Origin: Ophiothrix spiculata
Taxonomy: Eukaryota; Echinodermata; Ophiuroidea; Amphilepidida; Ophiotrichidae
NCBI GenBank assembly: GCA_000969725.1
Contig: JXSR01S018553.1
Direction: 5' to 3' (one strand)
DNA: 33,567 nt
Position numbers and translations under genes: made by a program. The notes beneath the pieces are model-generated. The model searched no databases and had not been told where the DNA came from. It saw nothing but the letters and a program-made list of their open reading frames with translations. Below, in pieces: positions 1 to 10,640 of this stretch. Numbering within the stretch: position 1 is the first letter of the stretch; each line of letters opens with the position of its first letter.

Positions 1-46
1 TAATCATTGTCGTGTAAATGTATGAATTAGATTAATAACTGCTCTT

Positions 47-184
47 TACTTGGCGCTCGTGATATTGTACAAAAATAATGCACCTTGTGCTGAAGTCGAA
101 GTTGTCCAACTCACTCGGCGTGCGGACAACTCCAACTTCAGCACGCGGTGCATTATTGTTGTACAATTTCACTCGCGTCAAGTA
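47..184. repeat. Short inverted-repeat (hairpin) element
   Basis: Two arms of about 61 bp (47-107 and 124-184) are imperfect reverse complements around a loop of about 16 bp. The arms pair from TACTTG at the left end to CAAGTA at the right and include the 13-mer AATAATGCACC plus context. This looks like a small fold-back MITE. A structured RNA is possible, but nothing supports transcription. No clear target-site duplication was identified. Confidence 0.7.
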
Positions 185-1138
185 ATACGCATTTCTTAAT
201 CTTTAAATAACCCTCTTGTACCTTAGCCTTTTTGTACCACGTCTTCCGGAGGGGGTGGGGTTAAACCCAAAGTTTACTTGTTTGGTATTGTTGTATAGGT
301 AATGGGTCAAGCTCCTTCCATAGATACCAAGATCTAAATCATGAAATCAAAGAGTATCGTAATCATAACGTCACACAATACATCCGGGTCGAAAATTACA
401 ATGTTTGTAACAACTTTTTAAAACTGTACAAGTTACCGTGTTTTGCAACTTACTGTTTTATTACAGAATTCTTACAACAAGAAATACCCTTTAAATATAG
501 CATTAACTTTATTTTTACGGTTAAACTCAGATTACTCAGACATTTCTTACAGTGCTTGAGTTCAAATATCCAGTTTACGTTTCGTTATCAAAATGTTAAC
601 AAAATAGTTGTTCATGTTTTGTTAAATTAGCATTTGTGTAAATTGTAATTCCTTTTCATTGCGTCTACCAGTCCATGTAAGCCTACTGTGAAGTCTATTC
701 ATATTTACAAAAGATTTGGACGTAGCGAACTGACAATTTTTGTAACCCCATTACAAATGATTTACGATTTGTAATGCTACCTACCGTGAAATTCAGTTTT
801 TTGTAATCCTCTAAAGGTGGACAATAGACACGCTGTCATTTTACTAGAGAAAATGTTCACGGAAGTACGATTTAACGGAACATTTCGTTCACACAAAGAA
901 AACAGTCTAGCCGTTATCTAATTTGTAAAATCGTTGAAAATATCAACCACATAAAATATTCTTTGAATGGGTCAGTTTATAGTTCTTTCTGAGATACCAA
1001 ATACTTTGTGCAACACGTCTTTGTGATTACATTAATTCCATTGCATCTACTAATCAATAACGGATTAACCACCAAACATTCATCACAGCTTCCGTTATTA
1101 TTAGAAAATGCATGATTATACATAAAACTTATTATTTG
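185..1138. other. AT-rich non-coding DNA downstream of the Ig receptor gene
   Basis: No ORF of useful length, RNA gene or inverted repeat was recognised here. The right part probably lies just beyond the 3' end of the minus-strand Ig receptor gene. Confidence 0.4.
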
Positions 1139-1144
1139 TTTATT
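1139..1144 (-). terminator. Candidate poly(A) signal for the Ig receptor gene
   Basis: The plus strand reads TTTATT, which is AATAAA on the minus strand, about 265 bp beyond the stop codon of the Ig receptor. The motif is common by chance in AT-rich DNA, so this is only a candidate 3' end. Confidence 0.35.
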
Positions 1145-1408
1145 GTCATTTAAGACTGCAATTGATTCATTTTGTCTGAGATAGCTTGTAATGTGTGGTC
1201 TTGTGGAAGAACTCCGTCATACGACGGGTTATATCCTTTGGCTCGTCAACCCGAGCACACTGAGGAGCTATTAGGAAATATAACAATCCATTTGCTGATA
1301 GGTGTTGCCCAGTTTAGTTTAAGACGAAGGTTGTATAAATAAATATCGCAGCTTTTCGAACATTCGTCTGTTCTGGTTTAGCTCTACTAGGCTGCAATTT
1401 GTATTTCA

Positions 1409-2941
1409 TTATGATCTTTGGATATCAGCGTAGACAGTTTCGTCAGGGTTCACTGGCACACTAGCATCACTAGATGAAGGTCCTTTGGAAAGATCCAAAT
1501 CTGCATACATAAGTCCCTCTTGTTCTTCCACGGTACTACCTTCCAAAGACGCGCTAACGTCAACGGGTCTATTTACATTTGCATACATCGTGCACGTTTC
1601 GTCGTCCTCCTCCATTTGGTAGTTAGAATCAGCCCGACCACTTATATCGTTTGCCTTCTTTCTTTTCTCAGGTTTAGCATACAAAGGTTGGGAATTGCTT
1701 TCTTCTTCATCCACATTTTCAGTGGAGTTGCAATGAGTCATCTTGAGTTGAGCTTTTGATTTAACCTGTCCAGAATCGATACCATTTGTCTTATATTCAG
1801 TATTCGGAGAGACACTTACAGCAGCATATTCCGCAACTGCTGAATCGTGCTCTTGGTAAGAATTCGTTTGAGGCTCTGAGGAAATGTCTCGTTTTTTACG
1901 CCTCTTGATAATCATCACTATTAAAGTGATGATGACAACAGCGAAAACCAAACTAAGTATTGCTGCAATTAACGGTAACAGAAAGGATTGGGTATTCACA
2001 GTGGGCTGGGACTCCTTTGGGGGATTAATATTCATCTTGTTCTCATCAGTCGTTGTTAAATCGGGTTCATTTGTGGCAGACACAAGAGGTTTAGTAGTAG
2101 TAGGACCGGGAGTGGGACTAGCAGACGTTGTCAGTGTCAGTGTTGTAGTCGGTAGCATTGGTAGTGGAGTAATGGTACACGTACGGGGTTCAGATAAACC
2201 TGGGTGAGTCATGACACACTCAAATTCTATGCCAACGTCTGTTTCATGTAGAATTATTTGCCCTGTTTGTAAGCTTCGTGCCTTGAACATATTTAAGGAT
2301 GTTTCTCTGTTACGTGTCCAAACAAAATTAGGTTGGACAGTAGTGTCTGCATTAACGCTACATCGCAGGTAAATTACGTCTCCTATTGAAGGCGAATATA
2401 CTTGCATATAACTATTGTCTGGCAAAGATATGACCATTTTGCACTCTGGAAAATCATCAGATGGAAGAATTCCAGTACTTACTTGTAAGCTGACATGACC
2501 AAAAGAGTAATATGCTTGGTCAACGTCGGAATAATAAACACACTTATAATATCCACTGTCACTGAGAATCACGGGATTAATCGTGAGTGCGCAATTGTCT
2601 GGTGTTACATCTCCATTTCGTTGACAATACACTGACACGCGATCTCTCATTTTACGATGAGCATTACTACGTAAATTTATCACGTCATCGGTATTTATGT
2701 AAAGGTCATCTGCTTGGCGGTACCAACTTATTGGATATCCAAAGTATACGTTTTTTGAACATGACAATGTTACGCTTTCTCCAATATACTTATTCACTGT
2801 TACACTATTACCATACACTTGAATGGAGCAAACGATGACAAGATATGTTAAGATAGAGATGATCTTAGGCAGAGTCCTAAAGGAAGATGACATCAAGGTA
2901 GAGTCCCATAACCGACATGGTCTTGAATGAATCGGCTGCAT
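1409..2941 (-). CDS. Ig-domain membrane receptor with ITIM/ITSM-like tail
   Basis: A 510-residue type I membrane protein, probably an inhibitory-type immune or adhesion receptor. Met1 opens the ORF, but Met17 directly precedes the hydrophobic signal peptide (about 17-44) and may be the true start. A V-set Ig domain follows (C61, W73, and DSGYYKC ending at C134), with extra cysteines at 106 and 117 that could form a second disulfide, as in CD300/pIgR-type domains. A second Ig-like domain has C194, W208 and C242. A Thr/Ser/Pro stalk (about 260-317) leads to one membrane segment (about 320-345) and a basic stop-transfer KRRKKR. The tail carries LMYADL (Y479, ITIM consensus), TMYANV (Y453) and TVYADI (Y504), both matching the ITSM form TxYxx(V/I), plus AEYAAV (Y372) and PLYAKP (Y421). 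The lack of introns across two Ig domains is unusual. The stop is TAA at 1409-1411. The ligand is unknown; SHP-type phosphatase recruitment is inferred from the motifs only. Confidence 0.85.
   Translation of the reverse strand: MQPIHSRPCRLWDSTLMSSSFRTLPKIISILTYLVIVCSIQVYGNSVTVNKYIGESVTLSCSKNVYFGYPISWYRQADDLYINTDDVINLRSNAHRKMRDRVSVYCQRNGDVTPDNCALTINPVILSDSGYYKCVYYSDVDQAYYSFGHVSLQVSTGILPSDDFPECKMVISLPDNSYMQVYSPSIGDVIYLRCSVNADTTVQPNFVWTRNRETSLNMFKARSLQTGQIILHETDVGIEFECVMTHPGLSEPRTCTITPLPMLPTTTLTLTTSASPTPGPTTTKPLVSATNEPDLTTTDENKMNINPPKESQPTVNTQSFLLPLIAAILSLVFAVVIITLIVMIIKRRKKRDISSEPQTNSYQEHDSAVAEYAAVSVSPNTEYKTNGIDSGQVKSKAQLKMTHCNSTENVDEEESNSQPLYAKPEKRKKANDISGRADSNYQMEEDDETCTMYANVNRPVDVSASLEGSTVEEQEGLMYADLDLSKGPSSSDASVPVNPDETVYADIQRS
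2477..2482 (-). other. Donor-like GTAAGT inside the receptor ORF
   Basis: The minus strand reads CAAGTAAGTACT at codons 153-156, exactly where the V-set domain ends. It matches the splice-donor consensus (A|GTAAGT) while also coding V-S-T. Ig domains usually end at introns, so this could be an alternative donor or a relic of a lost intron. No matching acceptor was established. Confidence 0.35.
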
Positions 2942-3268
2942 TTTAATTTAAAAGTTTCTATACATACTTTGGTAAGAAGAAATGTATGTTTTAATCAAAA
3001 AACTTTCCTGTTTGTTGTCCCAGCAAACGTTGTAAAATGGAACTGAAGTAAATCAGTAAGTCTATACCAACATGGTTCTATATAATGCAGTGTAATGCAT
3101 AGATGAAACCCACAACTTCGCAAATTTATGCTTTCATGGCAAAGAAAGAGGAAACAATTGAGCTATTTAAAGTAATTGAAACCAGGAAGATCCAGTGTGT
3201 TTCATTTTCTGGGGAATTCCGAAATTACCTTTATGATATAGCGGAAGAAATAAACCATAAACATAATA
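2942..3268. other. Upstream region of the Ig receptor
   Basis: Non-coding sequence immediately 5' of the minus-strand receptor start. It must hold the promoter or an upstream exon, but no convincing TATA box or other core element was recognised. Confidence 0.3.
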
Positions 3269-3924
3269 TGTGATGACTCACACCGAAAGGGGGGACTTTG
3301 GTTCCGACATCAAGTTTTTGGCATCATCTGAAAGCTTAGAGTTTCACAAGTAATTTGGTACCTCAAAAATTTCGATACAACAATCCGTTCTTTAAATATG
3401 GCTATTTTAGTAAGAGCATGTTGATCACTTTTCAAAAATAGCAATTGGAGAAAACACGCTTTAAAGTTTGGGTTTGTGAAAGCATCAATTTTATTGATTA
3501 CTATTCAACTATACACAAAATCTCCTTGGCAACGGGTACTTAGGAGCACTCAATCATCACCAAATTTGACACAGACATTGTCAAGATACATATCTTTAAT
3601 TATATACCTAGGACATTCGGTGAGAGAAGTGAAAATTTGAGCTGAGAAAACGACCTGTTTTCGAGGATGTTTTTTCTTCCGATCACAAAATTGCGAAAAG
3701 GAGATTGACACGGGTGTTATAAAATATTGTCATAAAATCATCTCTTTTCGCAATTTTATAGAACACGGCTTAGTAGGAAAATTTTTAAAACTTTGAAGAT
3801 TCATAATATCACCAAATCTCAAATTCACCCCCAGACGAAAATTTTACCACTTCTCAACTTCAAAGCCTGATATCTCAGTCTGCAGATCGTCGCAAAGTCC
3901 CCCTTTTCGGTGTGAGTCATCACA
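3269..3924. mobile_element. MITE, TGTGATGACTC family, long copy (656 bp)
   Basis: The ends are inverted copies of TGTGATGACTCACACC followed by GAAAGGGGGGACTTTG, flanked by TA on both sides (3267-3268 and 3925-3926). The TA duplication suggests Tc1/mariner-type mobilisation. It carries no transposase. Two shorter relatives lie at 8311 and 17318. Its right TA is also the left TA of the next element. Confidence 0.8.
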
Positions 3925-3926
3925 TA

Positions 3927-4366
3927 TGTGACCCGTCATATCGAAAGGTACCTTAATACCGGCATAGTAAATTACGAGATACAGGCCATTGAAGCTGAGC
4001 ATAGTCAAAAATCACGTTCAAGGTCGAATTTCTAATTTAATCAGAAACGTTATCTTTGAAGTGTATTCTATCATATTAATTAGGTTCCAACATCCAAAAC
4101 ATAAGGCAACTGTTTTAAAAACCGATATAAAAATCCTTTCTCCATTCACGTTTAACCAGTACAGAAACTTTAAACTTGATTTTCTCAGAACTTTAGTTTT
4201 CCAGCCCGATACCTTTTACCAATTTGGATGTAATTTTGTAATCGAACATTCAATAACCAAAAGCAAGGTGTCATTTTAAAGCTTGAAATATAATCTTTCA
4301 GATGAGACCAAAAAATCAATTTTAATTTTGCCGACCTTAAGGTACCTTTCGATATGACGGGTCACA
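3927..4366. mobile_element. MITE with TGTGACCCGTC termini (440 bp)
   Basis: Terminal inverted repeats of about 31 bp start TGTGACCCGTCATATCG and end CGATATGACGGGTCACA, with TA at both flanks. An internal block (AGGTGTCATTTTAAAGCTTG, near 4266) is shared with the 8311 copy of the TGTGATGACTC family, so the two families are related. The ORF spanning most of it shows no recognisable domain and is not called as a gene. Confidence 0.8.
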
Positions 4367-5759
4367 TATATGACAGGTACAGTGCACCTGAAGTGAAAGG
4401 TAGAAAACTTCCTTTCAATAATTAAAATGAAAAATGTTATCATACTTTATCATATTTCTACAGGGAATCTTATATTTCAATTAAGTTGAAGTAAGCACAT
4501 GGTCTTTGTGTATAGCGACCAGAAGGTCAAAACTCATGTACAATTTATTCACAGTAAACTTTCATCGAAATGCAAGAAACAAAAATTATAATCACCATTG
4601 ACTTACGGGATCCATTACCTAGAACTAGAAAACAATATACGGTAGAATGTTCAACTTAAAAGAAAGGCGAGTATGAATCTAGAAAAGCAAGGACGCATAT
4701 CTATTAACACTTGTTTATATTGTTGAGAGGGAATGGACAGGGTGTATAAAACTAGAAAGATTGAATTAAATTATATTCTGTCTATGTTTTGTCAGACTAC
4801 TTTATACAAACATTTTGTGCTGTTAACTCTATACTTCAAAGTGATACAAACATGACAAAAACAAATTAGAAGAACCGTTTAAAAGGTGAATTGCACTCAA
4901 CAAACCACATGCGATAATATCAAGTGATCTTTAGCCCACTTGCTAGTCTCACTAGAAGTGTTATTATATCTCCATGGTTTCAACAGATTTTATACTAGGA
5001 TATTGTTGACGTACGGAGATGTTGAATCTGAAAGTTGCAAATTATATATGGATACGTTCATTTTGATTGTAAAATCCGAAATTAACCAATCAATATTTTT
5101 ACGGTAATCGGTTGACATGGCGACCGGAATATTTTGATTACGATTACGAGGACGATATTCTGAATTTCAGTGATGTCATTTGGCAGATTATTTCTTTTTG
5201 TAACAACTTCGAACTTCACAACCTTGGATAGGGCACTTGGGATAGGGCACTCGCCATCATATAGAAAGACCTCCACGATAGATGCGCTTTTGAGGCGTTT
5301 AAATAGGTAAACACCAAAGTGTTTTCCATCATTAGTAACAAGTTATGTCGAAATAACAACTTTAAAGCAAATGAGAAAACTAAATGTTCCCCACGTAATG
5401 TTCTAACAAAAGATTAAAACTACAGGAAACTATCGTCATTTATGAAAGGATGTTTGACATACATTCAGTTAAATTGAATGTCACTTAAAGAATGCACATA
5501 GTTGTACGACACGTGTTTACCTTTTGTGGAAAACGTTAGTGAAAGACTGGTTCCCCTGGTTTCAAACAATCAGTCACATTGACCCATTTCCGACAGATGG
5601 TCTAGCTAGACCGGAAAATCGTAGGGAAACACTAACAGTTAAACCTCCAAATAAAGATAATGAGTGGCTTCAGTTTCATATATTAAGTAAGAGGCGGTTA
5701 ATATTAATAGTAAAAACAAATAACGAATTTGACAGTAAACAATATTAACTTATATCAAC
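4367..5759. other. Intergenic / 5' region of the B-box gene
   Basis: No supported gene was seen. Short ORFs at 5082-5276 (minus) and 5524-5748 (plus) have no recognisable features. The stretch just before 5760 probably contains the promoter and 5' UTR of the B-box ORF. Confidence 0.35.
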
Positions 5760-6314
5760 ATGTCAGTGATTATGTCACCTGAAAGTTCCAGAATGGAGAA
5801 GACAAGGGACTCTGTGAGGAGAGTGAGAAGCGTCTTAAAGACGTTATCACAAATAGGGACCAGAACGCCCGAAGAAATAACACCATTATTGGAACCAAAG
5901 TCGCAATCAGGATCGTATTTACAACAGTGTACAAGGTGTCAGAATATTGATGCATCGCAATCATTCACGCATTTCGACTCAGAAAACATATTATGCGTAC
6001 AATGTACAGAAACGCATCTTCAGATACAGTCTTTAAAAGAACAACTGAAGGCGCTTGATGCGTATAATCGTAAATTTGGCGGGACCGTGAACCAAAGACT
6101 TGTCAGAGTACCAACAATGTGCAGCAAGCACCAGAACAAACTGAGTACTCATGTGTGCGAATCCTGTAGTCAGAATGTGTGCGAACAATGTATTGATAGA
6201 AGAAGTAATACGCACAGATGCAATCTGAAGCGACGGGTAGCAATGAATCGATCAAGAGACTTCGTTGTCCAGATGCTTCGTGACGAAATTGTTATTGATG
6301 TCACGGACTTTTGA
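5760..6314 (+). CDS. B-box zinc-finger protein, TRIM-like, short
   Basis: A 184-residue ORF whose ATG follows an acceptable context (AACATG). Residues about 57-86 contain CTRC, then CVQC and a His, a B-box-1-like cysteine pattern. Residues about 120-154 contain CSKH, eight residues, CESC, four residues, CEQC and a terminal H-R-C, close to a B-box type 2 (C-x2-H-x7-9-C-x2-C-x4-C-x2-C-xn-H). TRIM/TIF1 proteins normally have an N-terminal RING and a coiled coil after the B-boxes; both are absent. Just past the TGA stop another frame reads RCADCKRNV, a further Cys-pair, so a frameshift or missed intron may have truncated a longer protein. It could be a functional stand-alone B-box protein, one exon of a larger gene, or a decaying copy. 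Role unknown; ubiquitin-ligase activity is unlikely without RING. Confidence 0.55.
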   Translation: MSVIMSPESSRMEKTRDSVRRVRSVLKTLSQIGTRTPEEITPLLEPKSQSGSYLQQCTRCQNIDASQSFTHFDSENILCVQCTETHLQIQSLKEQLKALDAYNRKFGGTVNQRLVRVPTMCSKHQNKLSTHVCESCSQNVCEQCIDRRSNTHRCNLKRRVAMNRSRDFVVQMLRDEIVIDVTDF

Positions 6315-6750
6315 GATGTGCAGACTGCAAAAGAAATGTTCAAAATACGGTGTTGTTTTATGCCTCCGTGTCTATTTGTGATCGTCGTCGAAACGTTTAC
6401 AAGAGGTAGCATCTTCAGTTGGTTCGTGCCGTTTGTGAGGACATTTACTCTACATCTACAAAATACTCAATAACGTTGCAAAACGCAATATCTAATTGAG
6501 ACAATGAAACGGCGCATGTTGATGAAGAAGAAAAAAATGTCACGACTCGACGAAAAAATAAGTTAAATTTCATTTAAAACGGCAGATTTGAAGGATTCCT
6601 GGTTTATGGCATTTATGGTACTTGGATTGAGATCATTCCACTCTGGTATTGTTCGAGGGAAAAAACCATGACTGTCAATGGAATTAGTTTGGAAGCTCTT
6701 TACGTGGTTCTCTCAAAGACGATATATTAAAAACCACTACAATAAAAGCA
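6315..6750. other. 3' flank of the B-box ORF
   Basis: No supported gene. A short Cys-containing reading frame (about 6308-6410) in another frame may be a continuation of the B-box protein after a frameshift. Confidence 0.3.
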
Positions 6751-7070
6751 AGATTAGATGGAATGAATGATATTCTAAACTTAACACTGTTTACAAACGA
6801 TTCTACAAACTTTCGTATCTGTCATGATTTGTCTGTTTGTGAAATTTTAAAACACTAACGATGACTATCTAACAGTTTGCCAGTGATGATTAACTATTTC
6901 ATGATCTTGGAGATTAGATGATGATATTCAAAACTTTATAATCTGTTTTCAAACGATTCTACAAATTTTCGTATCTGTCGTTTGTCTATTTGTGAAATTT
7001 AAAAACAAGATGGTTATCGAACAATTTGCCAGAGGTGATGTCGTCAATTATTTGGAGAGGACATGAATTA
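6751..7070. repeat. Diverged tandem duplication, two units of about 160 bp
   Basis: Blocks around AGATTAGATGGA (6751) and AGATTAGATGATG (6911) are followed in the same order by GATATTC, ACGATTCTACAAA, TTTCGTATCTGTC, TTTGTGAAATTT and AATTTGCCAG/AGTTTGCCAG. Divergence is moderate with small indels. Confidence 0.7.
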
Positions 7071-8310
7071 GTGGTATATGACGAGGAAACTGATGGCAAG
7101 GATTAAGAAAATATTATGTTCTTTAATGAATCCTTAAAATAACATCAAAAAGAGCATCACTTCTGATATTTGGCAAGGGACTCCTCCCCTTCAGAAACCG
7201 CGTCATGAGAAATACCAAATATCGAAATATTAAGAATACACTCTATATGTACATTATATATTCAATAATTAGATCATGTTTTCAACATACAGTATTCGTA
7301 GTAATGTGTTTTATGAAAAAGTATTTAGCGAGGACAAATTCTAGTGCGAAAATGTCAATCACTATTAAACCTGTTTACAGGATGTAAATCTAATATGACA
7401 AATAATAAAAGTGCGTAGTGACGTTATTGTTGAAATACGTATTGAAAGAAGAGACTGGTTTCATTATAAATTATACTCGTTTGGTTTCTGTTTTGGTAAT
7501 CAAGCTGACCAAAAGGCTTTACAACACTTTGATTTAAAAATATTCGACTCAACACTGCAAGGGGAGTTCTGTCCTAAATTAAGGACTTCAGGGGGTGGTG
7601 AGTTGGTGCAATACCTGGGGTGCAATATTCCTAATTAATTTTACAATTCTATTCCAATTTCGATCATACTTTTGATGATAAGAAAACTATTAGTATTAGC
7701 GCGTATTTTATAGATAATTCATTGCTATGCATGTTTCCAAATGGTATCATAGAGATTTTAATTGATTCATTGATTTTGATTCTAACTATTTTGAGTACCT
7801 GCGGATTATACGCCGAGCGGATTATCCGACGAAAATTACGGTAATGCCACAGCCTGGTTACCCGCTTAACTACCCAGGCTAAACCTACTGTCCTTTCAAA
7901 CAAATATCGTATGTCGATGATTCTGGTATAGAACGTTCTTCTACAATTTAGAATCTGTTATTTTATTCACTAAAATAGTACAAAGTTATGTCCTTCAATG
8001 TGACAGGTCATTCTTATCTCCTTATTATAAGTTATCGTAACTGCAAGCATGGCCAGCGCATAATGAAACTACTTTCACGGTCACGTGTATGAGTTAGATA
8101 TTTACTAAAACAGCTACTGGTGCTTGCAATATAAAACTGTGTAATGTGTATATTCATTGTTAATTTCTGATTGCGAATCAGTACTATTCTTATAATAAAA
8201 TTAGTGAATCTATACATATAAAAACAAACTTACTCTGAAATAAAATGAACTTAAATGTGAACTGCTGTCTTTTTGTACAACTGTGAAGTAACTCTGTTAT
8301 TTCTTAAAAT
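7071..8310. other. Non-coding DNA, nothing recognised
   Basis: Short ORFs at 7205-7387, 7411-7638 and 7664-7903 show no domain, codon bias or splice context that would support a gene. Confidence 0.35.
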
Positions 8311-8575
8311 TGTGATGACTCACCCCGAAAAGGGGGACTTTGCGACAGAAAACTTTTCAAGATACAGGTGAAAATAGGCAGCAAAAAATAAAGAAAATAA
8401 TTTCCAGCAGATTTTCTGTTGTAAAATTTGATCAATTTCAACAAGTAAGGTGTCATTTTAAAGCTTGAAAAATGCTGCATCAGATAAAATCAAAATTGAT
8501 ATCTAAAAAAAATAAATCAAAAAATCTAAATTGATATCACCTTCAAAGTCCCCCCTTTCGGGGTGAGCCATCACA
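8311..8575. mobile_element. MITE, TGTGATGACTC family, short copy (265 bp)
   Basis: The ends TGTGATGACTCACCCC and GGGGTGAGCCATCACA are inverted repeats, each followed inward by the GGGGGACTTTG / CAAAGTCCCCCC block. The right flank is TA; the left flank is TT, so one target copy has mutated. The interior closely matches the 17318 copy. Confidence 0.85.
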
Positions 8576-9724
8576 TAAGGATTAAAACCATATAGGAGAC
8601 CTATCTCAATAGTACCCAAATTAGTTGAAGTCAAGATCTTTATATTCTATGCAATGTTGAAAATATCTGAAAGTGTAAATTTGTGTGGAAAACAAATATC
8701 TAAACAATTAAATTCAAATTTATACTTTCATCAAAATTAATGTTTTAGCTTTTACTAACATACACAAAACTCTGAAGAAAAGGGGATAAGAGAAATGACA
8801 CTGCTCTTGAATGTGCAATAAAGGTTACTAAAGGGGTCAGTATATTAAAAATATGTGACTATCTATCTCAAACCAGCAGTAAATGCCACCTCTTGTCATT
8901 TTCTCTTTTTTAATTATTTGCAAAAACCATGCGTAAGGATTAAAATGGCACCTTAATGAACTTCACACGATTTCACATTTCCTATCATTTTCTTGAAATG
9001 AAACCTTGCTGTTATGTTGTAGTAAGCACAAGGATTGTGAATCTACCAAAACATCAATTTTGGCAGATTACGAACTTTTTCTGGTATTTACTGCTCATAC
9101 GGGCTAGACGGCCACATATTGTTCCATCTTTTGTTGGCACCTCACAGGTAAAACCTTCCATCTTTACCTTGCACACTTTTTTATATCTACCAATCAAACA
9201 CACAATAAAAATAGCAACAGATAGCAAGAAAATAACATTTCATCAGATTTATTAATCAATATCTCAAATTCACAAAAAGTGGATGACATTATGTTTATTA
9301 AGTACCTCCCATCATCAAAACCTTGCAACAAAACAGCTATGGTACATATTAAGGGCCCAGTTTACCTGAAAGGAAATACAAATCTACAGTTATATCAGTT
9401 CGAGAAAGGTCATAAGTTCTTTATGTAAGGAATTCCTTAATGGTTCGATTTCCGTAAAGGAATTCCTTCACTGTAGAGTAAATGAGTTCATACTTGTTAC
9501 CTTTAAATTAATTTTTGGAGCAACCTATGAAAATTCGCTAACTGTACATACTTTTCAAATATAAGTCATCTTTCTTGTTTTGTCTTTATAATTTTATCTT
9601 CCAACAAACCAAATAAACTTAACCAAGAACATTCAAACTGCTGTTCTTACATGAAAGTAAAACTAAAACTTCCACGAGAATTTGGAATTTCAGGAATGTT
9701 CTATATCCACATTTTTGACAGAAA
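8576..9724. other. Non-coding DNA with a small palindrome
   Basis: No supported gene. TAAGGAATTCCTTA at 9427-9440 is a perfect palindrome and the same core recurs about 25 bp downstream. The ORF at 8956-9255 has no recognisable features. Confidence 0.35.
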
Positions 9725-9962
9725 TAAACTATGCCCAAAAAATAACTTACCCCCCTGAAGATGACACCATAATTTTGTAAACCTACATAATAATTTAATA
9801 TAAGCTATGTTCCCAAAATCTGGTGATAATTCTGCATATTTAGACACCCCATTCACAACAATTGACTGACTTTTACTGAAGTTGTGTCCATTTGAAGACA
9901 TAAATGACCGGATTAAGAAATGACACTAAATGGAATCAGCCAATTGTATAGACACAGACTCA
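9725..9962 (-). repeat. Left arm of large inverted repeat, with exon-like ORF
   Basis: This 238-bp block is the near-identical reverse complement of 11119-11360. On the minus strand it carries an ATG-initiated ORF (MSSNGHNFS..., including SPDFGNIAYIKLL) that runs about 49 codons into CAGGGGGGTAAGT, a splice-donor-like site. I do not recognise the protein. The arm could be a duplicated first exon or the terminal repeat of a transposon. Confidence 0.75.
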
Positions 9963-10640
9963 GTTAAGTGTTGTTAAGTAATCTTTGAATGATAACTTTA
10001 AGACTTCGATGGGATGCTAATTGAAGTGAAACTTAATCTTTGAAAAGCCATAAACACAGCCTGTCATTTGAAAGAAACTGTTTAACTTTCGCTATATTTT
10101 TTTCCCTTTTTATCTTTTAAGAAGCAAGATGTTAAAGATCAATTTCAATATCTTGTTTGGCATCATTGAAACGTTCCTTCTGTTCCTTTATTTGTGTGGA
10201 GCATAGATCACTTTTTTCAGAGGATTTCTGAATAAAAGAAAAATGATAACCCTATCAACAGTAGACTTAAGTTTTTCTTTCTTGTTTTCTGCCATTACCA
10301 AATCATATTGGTCATGACTGGTTCGAATCATGATATCAAAATTAAATGAGAAGGAATGATGGCAAATGCCATGGATGTCAATAAACAAAACATCAAGGCA
10401 GATAAGGGGTCATAAGAAGACAAGTACATTGTGGAGAGTTTAATGAATCCAAGTAGGATATACCAGAGACCGTCGAATAACTGGAAGATCAAGAATAACA
10501 TTGGCAAATCAAGATTCCTCTATACTCAAAAGGCTGAAGGAGTTTATCAGTTAAATTTACTTTACATTTCCTTATTTCGTATACTATGCTACCAAATATC
10601 ACTCCATTTTCTCTAAACTCTACTCTTTATGCTTTCAAGA

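Noticed and set aside
1520..2838. Plus-strand ORFs at 1520-1759, 1884-2207 and 2587-2838
   Set aside because: Antisense shadows of the Ig receptor; no domain or start context of their own.
5770..6412. Minus-strand ORFs opposite the B-box gene
   Set aside because: Shadows of the plus-strand Cys-rich ORF.
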